NCBI GenBank assembly: GCA_002478865.1
Contig: DLJZ01000014.1
Span: forward strand, 18,898-56,427
Length of the DNA stretch: 37,530 nt
Source: Hungatella sp. UBA7603
GTDB taxonomy: Bacteria; Bacillota; Clostridia; Lachnospirales; Lachnospiraceae
Reading direction: 5' to 3'
How positions within the stretch are numbered: position 1 is the stretch's first letter; every line of letters starts with the position of its first letter. Shown here in pieces: positions 31,064 to 37,530 of the stretch. Both the position numbers and the translations under genes were made by a program. Under the pieces are notes generated by a model. It was not told the DNA's origin. It saw only the letters and a program-made list of their open reading frames with translations, and made no database searches.

Positions 31064-33709
31064 ATGAAATTTTTAACAGGAAAATTAAAAGATACCCAGC
31101 AAAAGAAAAATCGTCTATTTAAAGAAGAGGAAATCAGAAGTTATGCATTTATGGAAGAAGCAGAACTTTTTCGGGAACTTTCGGCAAATAAGACAGGACT
31201 TACCCAGGAAGAAGCAGAAGACAGGCTGGAAGAGTTTGGCCCAAATGTAATTACAGCAGGAAAAAAGGATACAGCCCTTCATCGGCTGAGGGAGGCAGTC
31301 ATCAATCCCTTTAACGTGATTCTTCTTATCATAGCCGCAGTCACATATTTTACGGATGTAGTTTCCTCTTCAAAACCCGATTATTTAACCGTAGGAATTA
31401 TATTATTTCTGGTGATATTATCAAGCCTTGTGGCATTTGTGCAGTCCCAGCGCTCCAATGCTGCAGCGGAACAGCTATCCCAGATAATTTCCAACAAAAC
31501 CGATGTCTGGAGGGACGGAGTCCTTACGGAAATCCCAATGAATGAAGTGGTTCCCGGAGATATTGTTCAGCTTTCCGCAGGCCATATGCTTCCGGCTGAT
31601 GTACGTTTTTTAACCACCAAGGATACCTTCTTAGCTCAGGCAGCGCTTACGGGAGAATCTGCCCCTGTGGAGAAGTTCAGTCATGGTGAGAATGATAAAA
31701 AGGACGGATTAACAGATCTTAAGAACATCGGATTTATGGGTTCTAATATAGTGAGTGGTAGTGCATCGGCTATGGTGTTAATGACAGGCAATCGTACCTT
31801 TTTCGGCTCGATGGCCCAGTCCCTTTCCGGGGACAGAGCCAAAACCAGCTTTGAGAGAGGCGTGGATTCCGTCAGCGGCCTATTGGTTCGAATGATGCTA
31901 TTTATGGTCCCTATTGTATTTGTCATTAACGGAATTGCCAAAGGAGATTGGGCAAGCGCTCTATTATTCTCCTTTAGCATTGCAGTGGGCCTCACCCCTG
32001 AGATGCTTCCTATGATTATGACCTCCACCCTTGCAAAGGGCGCAGTCTCTATGTCTAAGCACAAAGTGATCGTCCGCACCCTGGGAGCCATACAGACCTT
32101 TGGGGAAATGGATATTTTGTGTACGGATAAAACTGGTACCTTGACAGAAGATAAGGTGGTGCTGGAAAAATACATGGATATTCGTGGAGTGGACGATACC
32201 AGAATCTTAAGGCATGCATTTTTAAACAGCTACTACCAAACGGGCCTTAAAAACCTCATTGATCTTGCCATTATTAACCGGGCGGGACAAAATGGGTTAA
32301 ATGACATATTAGACTCCTATCATCAGGTGGATGAGATCCCCTTTGATTTTGCCAGAAGAAGAATGAGCGTGGTGTTATCTGATAAACTTGGGAAGCTTCA
32401 GCTCATTACAAAGGGTGCGGTGGAAGAGATTCTTGAAATCTGCAGCTTTATGGAGATCAATGGAAGTGTTTTGCCTATGGACGAAGAAACAAGGAACATT
32501 GCTATGGCGACCTATAATAAATACAATGAAGAAGGTCTGCGCATGATTGCAGTGGCACAGAAAAATGAAGTGCCTGGCGTGGATGCCTTCGGTGTGGCAG
32601 ACGAAAAGGACATGGTCCTGATCGGATTCGTAGGATTCCTAGACCCACCAAAAGAAAGTGCAGGAACCGCTATCTCCGCTCTGTTAGAACATGGGGTTCG
32701 AACGGTGGTTCTTACGGGAGACAGTGAAGGTGTGGCTGCAAAGGTCTGCAAAAAGGTTGGAGTCGGTGTGGACACACTGATCACCGGACGTGACGTGGAA
32801 GCCATGACAGATGATGAACTTTTTGAAGCTGTAAAAATCTGCAATCTTTTTGCTAAGCTATCCCCATCTCAGAAGGAACGGGTGGTAAAAACCTTTCAAA
32901 GAGCAGGTCATACTGTAGGTTATATGGGAGATGGCATCAACGATGCCCCAGCACTTCACCAGGCCGATGTAGGGATTTCCGTTGACAGTGCGGTGGATAT
33001 CGCAAAAGAAACGGCAGATATTATATTGTTAGAAAAGGATTTAATGGTACTAGAGGAAGGTGTCATCGAGGGACGCCGTACCTTTGGAAACATTATTAAA
33101 TACATTAAGATGGCAGCAAGTGGAAACTTTGGAAACATGATTTCCGTTATCTTAGCCAGTGTCTTTTTGCCTTTCCTTCCCATGCTTCCAGTGCAGATAT
33201 TAACTCAAAATCTGCTTTGCGATTTTTCCCAGTTAGGAATTCCTTTTGACCGAGTAGATAAGGAATATCTAAAAAAGCCTCATAAGTGGGAAACCAGGTC
33301 CATTAAGACCTTTATGGGATTTTTCGGCCCCTTAAGCTCCATCTTTGACCTTTTATGCTTTGCTGTAATGTGGTGGGCAATCGGAGCTAATCGGGTTGAG
33401 CTTTCTCCCTTATTCCAGTGCGGCTGGTTTCTGTTTGGTACCATATCTCAGGTTCTTGTTATTCATATGATCCGTACGGAAAAGCTGCCATTTGTTCATA
33501 GCTCGGCTTCTCTTCCTCTTCTGGTGTCCACTTGCATTGTTGCGGCTGTGGCTTTGGGAATTGGTTTTACACGCTTTAGTGTAGGCTTTGATATGCAGGC
33601 TCTGCCTCTTAAATTTATTCCTTGGCTGGTGCTACTGGTGGCTGGATATTTAATCTGTGTGCAGGCTTGGAAAAAGGTATATATGAAACGGTATCAAGAA
33701 TGGATGTAA
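31064..33709 (+). CDS. mgtA: MgtA-type magnesium-importing P-type ATPase
   Basis: An 881-residue P3B-type ATPase. It has an N-terminal cation-ATPase domain, helices M1-M2 near 85-125, the actuator loop LTGES, phosphorylation Asp355 in CTDKTGTLT, and the hinge GDGINDAPAL. The late membrane motif VQILTQNLLCDFSQLGIPFDRVD is diagnostic for the MgtA/MgtB group, which imports Mg2+ using ATP. ATG 31064 is chosen because AGAAAGGA precedes it. An in-frame extension runs back through the leader terminator and is rejected. Expression is probably governed by the attenuator-like leader. A FeoA-like gene follows 62 bases later. Confidence 0.9.
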   Translation: MKFLTGKLKDTQQKKNRLFKEEEIRSYAFMEEAELFRELSANKTGLTQEEAEDRLEEFGPNVITAGKKDTALHRLREAVINPFNVILLIIAAVTYFTDVVSSSKPDYLTVGIILFLVILSSLVAFVQSQRSNAAAEQLSQIISNKTDVWRDGVLTEIPMNEVVPGDIVQLSAGHMLPADVRFLTTKDTFLAQAALTGESAPVEKFSHGENDKKDGLTDLKNIGFMGSNIVSGSASAMVLMTGNRTFFGSMAQSLSGDRAKTSFERGVDSVSGLLVRMMLFMVPIVFVINGIAKGDWASALLFSFSIAVGLTPEMLPMIMTSTLAKGAVSMSKHKVIVRTLGAIQTFGEMDILCTDKTGTLTEDKVVLEKYMDIRGVDDTRILRHAFLNSYYQTGLKNLIDLAIINRAGQNGLNDILDSYHQVDEIPFDFARRRMSVVLSDKLGKLQLITKGAVEEILEICSFMEINGSVLPMDEETRNIAMATYNKYNEEGLRMIAVAQKNEVPGVDAFGVADEKDMVLIGFVGFLDPPKESAGTAISALLEHGVRTVVLTGDSEGVAAKVCKKVGVGVDTLITGRDVEAMTDDELFEAVKICNLFAKLSPSQKERVVKTFQRAGHTVGYMGDGINDAPALHQADVGISVDSAVDIAKETADIILLEKDLMVLEEGVIEGRRTFGNIIKYIKMAASGNFGNMISVILASVFLPFLPMLPVQILTQNLLCDFSQLGIPFDRVDKEYLKKPHKWETRSIKTFMGFFGPLSSIFDLLCFAVMWWAIGANRVELSPLFQCGWFLFGTISQVLVIHMIRTEKLPFVHSSASLPLLVSTCIVAAVALGIGFTRFSVGFDMQALPLKFIPWLVLLVAGYLICVQAWKKVYMKRYQEWM

Positions 33710-33771
33710 ATGCATTTCTGTGATTTAATTGGTTAGACTAACTCCGAAAAGAAACCATACGGAGGAAGCCA

Positions 33772-33996
33772 ATGCAATCATTAAACGATGTTACCATCGG
33801 AGGGACTTATACCATTCAGTGGATGATGTGTGATCCTCATACCATGGCGGCCATGAATAACCACGAGTTAAAAGAAGGTATGACCGTCCGCGTAGTAGGG
33901 CAATTTTATGGGAATGTGATTCTGGGCGTGGGAGATAAGCGGCTAGCTATTGGAAAAGAAGCGGCAAAGGACATTAAGGTGTCTAGCTTTACTTAA
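33772..33996 (+). CDS. FeoA-like small SH3-fold protein
   Basis: A 74-residue stand-alone FeoA-domain protein. The SH3-like pattern is recognisable: GGTYTIQWMM at the start, LKEGMTVRVVGQFYGNVILGVGDKRLAIGKEAAKDIKV at the end. FeoA proteins bind and modulate the FeoB iron transporter, and the same fold ends many DtxR repressors. No feoB lies in this window. It follows mgtA and precedes csoR, so it sits in the metal-handling cluster. It starts behind CGGAGGAAG. Confidence 0.78.
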   Translation: MQSLNDVTIGGTYTIQWMMCDPHTMAAMNNHELKEGMTVRVVGQFYGNVILGVGDKRLAIGKEAAKDIKVSSFT

Positions 33997-34008
33997 CCCA
34001 CAAGGATA

Positions 34009-34059
34009 TTGACAAGCCATACATTTTCACCCATAATATACACATACCCCTAGCGGTAT
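34009..34059 (+). promoter_or_regulatory. csoR promoter and operator
   Basis: TTGACA (34009-34014) and CATAAT (34032-34037) are 17 bases apart. On the predicted start lies ATACCCCTAGCGGTAT (34044-34059), a palindrome with ATACC/GGTAT arms of the CsoR operator type. The repressor would autoregulate by binding it. Confidence 0.75.
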
Positions 34060-34072
34060 ATGGAGGTGTTAT

Positions 34073-34348
34073 ATGAAACAATGTATGGATGCTGATAATC
34101 TACATCGACGCTTAAATAAAATCATCGGTCAGGTTCAAGCCATTGACCGAATGGTGAATGAAGATGTTCCTTGTGAAGATGTACTCGCGCAAATCAACGC
34201 AGCCAAGTCGGCCCTTCACAGGGTGGGACAGGTGGTTTTGGAAGGCCACATCAATCATTGCGTCAGAGATGGGATCGAACATGGAGATGCAGATAAGACC
34301 ATTAAAAGCTTTACAAAGGCAGTAGAACGATTTGCCAATATGACTTAA
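34073..34348 (+). CDS. CsoR/RcnR-family metal-sensing repressor
   Basis: A 91-residue all-helical repressor of the CsoR/FrmR family. The metal-site residues are Cys (VPCEDVL), His and Cys (GHINHC), the Cys-x..-His-x3-Cys pattern of Cu(I)-type CsoR. The N-terminal DADNLHRRLNKIIGQVQAIDRMV is the family DNA-binding helix. It is followed by its own terminator and by the P1B ATPase gene, whose promoter carries two related operators. Cu(I) is the most likely effector; Ni or Co sensors have other ligand sets. The start follows GGAGGTG. Confidence 0.9.
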   Translation: MKQCMDADNLHRRLNKIIGQVQAIDRMVNEDVPCEDVLAQINAAKSALHRVGQVVLEGHINHCVRDGIEHGDADKTIKSFTKAVERFANMT

Positions 34349-34358
34349 ACTTTTGTTG

Positions 34359-34395
34359 AAAGCCGAGCTGTGAAATCAGCCGGCTTTCTTTTTTT
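34359..34395 (+). terminator. Intrinsic terminator after csoR
   Basis: AAAGCCG-AGCTG pairs with CAGC-CGGCTTT around TGAAAT, followed by CTTTTTTT. It separates csoR from the ATPase transcript. Confidence 0.85.
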
Positions 34396-34398
34396 ATC

Positions 34399-34455
34399 TT
34401 GACAACCTATACCCCCATTGGTATATTAAAAGTATACACATACCCCTATGGGTAT
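34399..34455 (+). promoter_or_regulatory. P1B ATPase promoter with two CsoR-type operators
   Basis: TTGACA (34399-34404) and TATATT (34422-34427) are 17 bases apart. TATACC-CCCATT-GGTATA (34408-34425) fills the spacer. ATACCC-CTAT-GGGTAT (34440-34455) lies just after the predicted start. Both match the csoR operator in their ATACC/GGTAT arms. Confidence 0.85.
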
Positions 34456-34470
34456 AAAAGGGAGGAAGTT

Positions 34471-36336
34471 ATGGAAAAATTAGAAGAATTATTGGATTGG
34501 GGCGGAAGTAAAAGAAAGATAGTTTTCCTTGGAATTTCTGGATTATTTCTGCTGATAAGCCTTTTTGATCTAATCCCCATGTCCTTTGATTGGGCCTGGG
34601 TCGCAATTGTATTATGTGGCACTCCGATTATACTAGAAGCAATGATTGGGCTTATTACAGAGTTTGATATTAAGGCAGATGTCCTGGTTTCCATTGCCCT
34701 GATAGCATCGATTATCATTGGAGAGCATTTTGCCGCTGGAGAGGTAGCATTTATTATGCAGCTTGGAGCTTTGCTTGAGGATCTGACCGTGGAAAAAGCC
34801 AGGGCAGGAATTGAGAAGCTGGTTCATCTGACTCCTCGCACAGGAAGAAGGGTTTTATTAAATAAGGAAGAGATTATTTCCGCGGAGCACATCCGGGTGG
34901 GAGATATCTTACGAGTGTTACCCGGGGAAACCATTCCGGTAGACGGTGTGATTTTATCGGGTCAGACCTCGATCAATCAAGCAGTCATGACGGGAGAATC
35001 CCTGCCTGTGGATAAAGGACAGGGAGATGAGGTTTTAAGTGGATCAGTGAATCAATTTGGTTCCTTTGATATGGAAGCAGTTAAGATAGAAGAAGATAGT
35101 TCCATACAGAGAATGATTCGTCTGGTTCAGTCTGCAGATGCCAGTAAGGCCAAAATAGTAGGCATCGCAGATCGATGGGCGACCTGGATCGTGGTAACGG
35201 CGGTTTTATCTGCGGCATTGACCTGGTTTGTTACAGGAGAGATTTTAAGGGCCGTTACCATCTTAGTGGTATTTTGCCCCTGTGCCTTAGTTCTTGCCAC
35301 TCCAACTGCCATTATGGCGGCCATTGGCAATGCCACTAGGCATGGGCTTCTGGTAAGAGAAGGGGATGCCCTTGAGAGGTTAGCAGCAGTTAAGAAGGTA
35401 ACCTTTGACAAAACAGGAACCCTTACTTACGGAACTCCTGGGGTTTATAAGATTTCTAGCTTTTTAAAAGAATTTTCTCAGGAAATGGTCTATGAGATAG
35501 CGGCAGGAGCGGAAGTACGTTCTGAGCATCCATTGGGAAAAGCCATTGTGCAAAGTTATCGGGATACCATTCATAAAGAAGTTCCAGACGGCGATGGATT
35601 TCAGATGGTGCCTGGGCGTGGTGTGATTGCCACTGTAAAGGGAATGAATGTTTTAGTGGGAAGTCCAGAGCTTCTTTTCACAAAGGACATCATACTTACG
35701 CCGGATCAGATGGAGGAAGCAGAGTTATACCGCAAAGAGGGGTGTACGGTGGTGTACGTATCTGTAGGAGAAAGGGCAGTTGGATTTTTGGCATTGTCAG
35801 ATACCTTGCGTAAGGAAGCAGGTGAGATGATTTTAGAGTTGAAAAAGACCTTAATTACTCCAGTGCTTCTTACGGGAGATCATAAAAATGCAGCCATGCA
35901 GATTGCAGACCAGCTTCACATTGATGAGGTTTATGCAGATTGTCTTCCAGAGGATAAGATGGGGTTTATAGAAGCTTGTCAACAGAAAAAAGAGTATGTC
36001 TGTATGATTGGTGACGGAGTCAATGATGCACCGGCCTTAAAGCAAGCTTACGTGGGAATTGCAATGGGAGGCATTGGAAGCGACATTGCAGTCGAGGCGG
36101 CAGACATTGCCTTAGTCAATGATGAGATTAAAGAGATCCCCCATTTATTTAAGCTTTCAAAGAAGATGATGGGGACCATAAAATACAATCTGGCGTTTTC
36201 TTTGACCCTTAATTTCATCGCAATCGTACTTGCTATGACTGGAATATTAAATCCTGTATTAGGCGCTCTCGTACATAACGCAGGTTCGTTTTTGGTAATC
36301 ATCAATTCCGCATTTCTCTTAAAATGGAGGAGTTAA
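34471..36336 (+). CDS. P1B-type heavy-metal exporting ATPase
   Basis: A 621-residue heavy-metal P-type ATPase with no N-terminal HMA metal-binding domain. The transmembrane metal site is Cys269-Pro-Cys271 (VVFCPCALVLATPTA). Phosphorylation occurs at Asp313 (FDKTGTLT); MTGES, the SEHPLG motif and GDGVNDAPAL are all intact. The final helix reads HNAGSFLVIINSA, not the classical Cu-type or Zn-type end, so the metal is uncertain. CsoR control favours Cu+; Zn, Cd or Co export remains possible. ATG 34471 follows GGGAGGAAG; an in-frame extension into the promoter is rejected. Confidence 0.9.
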   Translation: MEKLEELLDWGGSKRKIVFLGISGLFLLISLFDLIPMSFDWAWVAIVLCGTPIILEAMIGLITEFDIKADVLVSIALIASIIIGEHFAAGEVAFIMQLGALLEDLTVEKARAGIEKLVHLTPRTGRRVLLNKEEIISAEHIRVGDILRVLPGETIPVDGVILSGQTSINQAVMTGESLPVDKGQGDEVLSGSVNQFGSFDMEAVKIEEDSSIQRMIRLVQSADASKAKIVGIADRWATWIVVTAVLSAALTWFVTGEILRAVTILVVFCPCALVLATPTAIMAAIGNATRHGLLVREGDALERLAAVKKVTFDKTGTLTYGTPGVYKISSFLKEFSQEMVYEIAAGAEVRSEHPLGKAIVQSYRDTIHKEVPDGDGFQMVPGRGVIATVKGMNVLVGSPELLFTKDIILTPDQMEEAELYRKEGCTVVYVSVGERAVGFLALSDTLRKEAGEMILELKKTLITPVLLTGDHKNAAMQIADQLHIDEVYADCLPEDKMGFIEACQQKKEYVCMIGDGVNDAPALKQAYVGIAMGGIGSDIAVEAADIALVNDEIKEIPHLFKLSKKMMGTIKYNLAFSLTLNFIAIVLAMTGILNPVLGALVHNAGSFLVIINSAFLLKWRS

Positions 36337-36340
36337 GATA

Positions 36341-36383
36341 AAAAAGGTGTGTAAGTAGATAAATGACTTACACACCTTTTTTT
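36341..36383. terminator. Bidirectional terminator
   Basis: AAAAAGGTGTGTAAGT (36341-36356) pairs with ACTTACACACCTTTTT around a 9-base loop, with T runs for both strands. Its right side overlaps the stop codon of the DtxR-like gene. Confidence 0.9.
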
Positions 36384-36756
36384 ATGAAGCTTGATCTTTA
36401 TTTACATGATTCTTAATCGCAGCAAAGCTTTCCGCACTGATTACGTGCTCAACCCGGCAGGCATCTTCAAGAGCAACTTTAGGAGTAACTCCCAGGGAGA
36501 TGAGCCAGTTAGAAAGCAATGTGTGGCGCTCGTACATCCTTTCTGCAATTTCCTGTCCTTCTTTTAACAGATAGATGTAACCGTTTTCGTCTACTTCAAT
36601 GTACCCGTTTTCCCGGAGATTTTTCATGGCGACACTGACACTCGGCTTGGAGAATTCAAGTTCTCCTGCGATGTCAATGGAACGTACATTGCCATTTTTA
36701 TTGTGTAGCATTAAAATGGCCTCCAAATAGTTTTCAGCAGATTCCTGAATCTTCAT
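36382..36756 (-). CDS. DtxR-family metal-dependent repressor, short form
   Basis: A 124-residue DtxR/MntR-type repressor: winged helix at about 1-65 (SAENYLEAILML, then FSKPSVSVAMKNLRENGYIE) and a dimerisation domain, without the C-terminal SH3 domain. The metal site reads DACRVEHVIS, i.e. Cys, Glu, His as in DtxR/IdeR, where MntR has Glu instead of Cys. This favours Fe2+ sensing, though Mn2+ is possible. ATG 36756 follows GAGGGTG; a longer form by seven codons is less likely. It is convergent with the P1B ATPase. Its targets are not evident here. Confidence 0.87.
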   Translation of the reverse strand: MKIQESAENYLEAILMLHNKNGNVRSIDIAGELEFSKPSVSVAMKNLRENGYIEVDENGYIYLLKEGQEIAERMYERHTLLSNWLISLGVTPKVALEDACRVEHVISAESFAAIKNHVNKDQAS

Positions 36757-36814
36757 AATAACACCCTCTTTCTGCATAATATATTCTTATTCTAACATAG
36801 AATGCCGTGGTTTA

Positions 36815-37432
36815 TCAAGTCAGGTCTTTGTTTCCATTGCTTTTGTGCTTCTTTATCATAGTCCGAAATTGGCTTATTGTTATCCCCAAAGCATTGCTAG
36901 CGGTCCTTAAGCTGTACTCCCTCCGAATCCATTTTTCATAAACCGGATAAAAATTCTCAGGAAGGGGAGACGGGAACCGTCCCAGATGTCGGCCTTGAGC
37001 CTTTGCAATGGCGATTCCTTCTGCCTGTCTCTGCTTGATGTTTTCACGTTCTGACTGAGCGACATAGGAAAGTAGCTGCAAGACAATATCAGAAATCAAG
37101 GTACCGATTAAATCTTTGTTGGTACGTGTGTCAAGAATGGGCATGTCAATAATGACGATATCTGCTTTTTTAATTTTGACAATTTCCCGCCATTCTACCT
37201 GAATATCTTCGTAATTTCTCCCTAGACGATCAATGCTTTTTACAACTAAAACATCTCCTTCCTTTAATTTTCTTTTTAACTTCTGGTATTGCGGTCTGTT
37301 AAAATCTTTACCTGATAATCTATCACAATATATGTTCTTTTCCAATACTCCCCATTTGTTGAGTTCAACCAATTGTCGTTCTACATTCTGATCCAGGGTT
37401 GATACTCTTACATAGCCATAGAAATTGTTCAT
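36815..37432 (-). CDS. Serine recombinase (resolvase/invertase family)
   Basis: A 205-residue small serine recombinase. The nucleophile is Ser11 in YVRVSTLDQN. The conserved segments DVLVVKSIDRLGRN, QSERENIKQRQAEGIAIAKAQGRHLGR and a C-terminal helix-turn-helix (SLRTASNALGITISQFRTMIKKH) are all present. Such proteins resolve or invert DNA, often within transposons or plasmids. AGGAGG lies 12 bases before the start, slightly far. It closes the metal cluster on the right. No transposase or second recombination site was found. Confidence 0.9.
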   Translation of the reverse strand: MNNFYGYVRVSTLDQNVERQLVELNKWGVLEKNIYCDRLSGKDFNRPQYQKLKRKLKEGDVLVVKSIDRLGRNYEDIQVEWREIVKIKKADIVIIDMPILDTRTNKDLIGTLISDIVLQLLSYVAQSERENIKQRQAEGIAIAKAQGRHLGRFPSPLPENFYPVYEKWIRREYSLRTASNALGITISQFRTMIKKHKSNGNKDLT

Positions 37433-37511
37433 ATTGTCTTAAAACCTCCTGTCGTTACTAGTATGGCAGAAAGCGAAGATTTTAAAAATGAGACAAGCAT
37501 ACCGTGTTGCT

Positions 37512-37529
37512 AAAAAGGTGTACCTTTTT
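37512..37529. repeat. Short palindrome at the window edge
   Basis: AAAAAGGT-GT-ACCTTTTT, 8-base arms around a 2-base centre, about 80 bases upstream of the resolvase start. It could be a terminator arm or half of a recombination site; the window ends here, so its context is cut off. Confidence 0.3.
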
Positions 37530-37530
37530 G

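Noticed and set aside
34399..34470. N-terminal extension of the P1B ATPase by 24 codons
   Set aside because: The extra codons coincide with the -35, -10 and two operators, and GGGAGG precedes ATG 34471.

Overview
The window looks like chromosome of a low-to-mid GC, Gram-positive anaerobe of the Clostridia, most likely a Lachnospiraceae (Lachnoclostridium/Lacrimispora-like) organism. This is inference from gene content: an [FeFe]-hydrogenase maturase HydE, an EFR1-type flavodoxin/ferredoxin, a LicR-type PRD regulator with a cellobiose-type PTS, a YitT protein, strong AGGAGG ribosome sites and TTGACA/TATAAT promoters. No rRNA, tRNA or CRISPR array was recognised.

Layout. 1-6976: two efflux modules with their own regulators (MarR with a DMT exporter; MerR with a heterodimeric ABC exporter), then a Nudix hydrolase. 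6992-11607: redox and housekeeping genes (HydE, YitT, a 200-aa orphan protein with an internal repeat, an EFR1 ferredoxin, a nitroreductase). 11604-14912: a leftward lipoprotein / response regulator / histidine kinase operon. 15250-22440: a beta-glucoside (cellobiose-type) utilisation locus: LicR-like activator, divergent 6-phospho-beta-glucosidase, PTS EIIC, small membrane protein, EIIA, EIIB, an AEC-family carrier and a 68-aa protein. 22610-25951: two membrane diguanylate cyclases around a GNAT acetyltransferase. 26044-29421: a winged-helix regulator with an MFS exporter, a LigB-type dioxygenase and a LysE exporter. 29564-37432: a metal-ion cluster (MgtA-type ATPase with a leader ORF and attenuator-like terminator, FeoA-like protein, CsoR-like repressor, P1B ATPase, DtxR-like repressor) bracketed by a tyrosine integrase and a serine resolvase.

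Regulation is unusually readable. The MarR promoter has two palindromes flanking a perfect consensus promoter. The MerR-controlled promoter has the diagnostic 19-bp spacer. The winged-helix regulator has a 21-bp palindrome in its own promoter spacer. Three related ATACC..GGTAT operators mark the CsoR and P1B ATPase promoters. The lipoprotein/two-component operon has an 11-bp-period GTTACA repeat near its -35.

The most interesting candidate for something undescribed is the leader of the MgtA-type ATPase. A 34-codon ORF with a strong ribosome site is followed by a hairpin whose loop carries the stop codon, then by a perfect intrinsic terminator 53 nt before the ATPase start. This resembles ribosome-controlled attenuation. 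The structured leader of the PTS EIIC gene, and the unknown small proteins in the PTS operon, also deserve attention.
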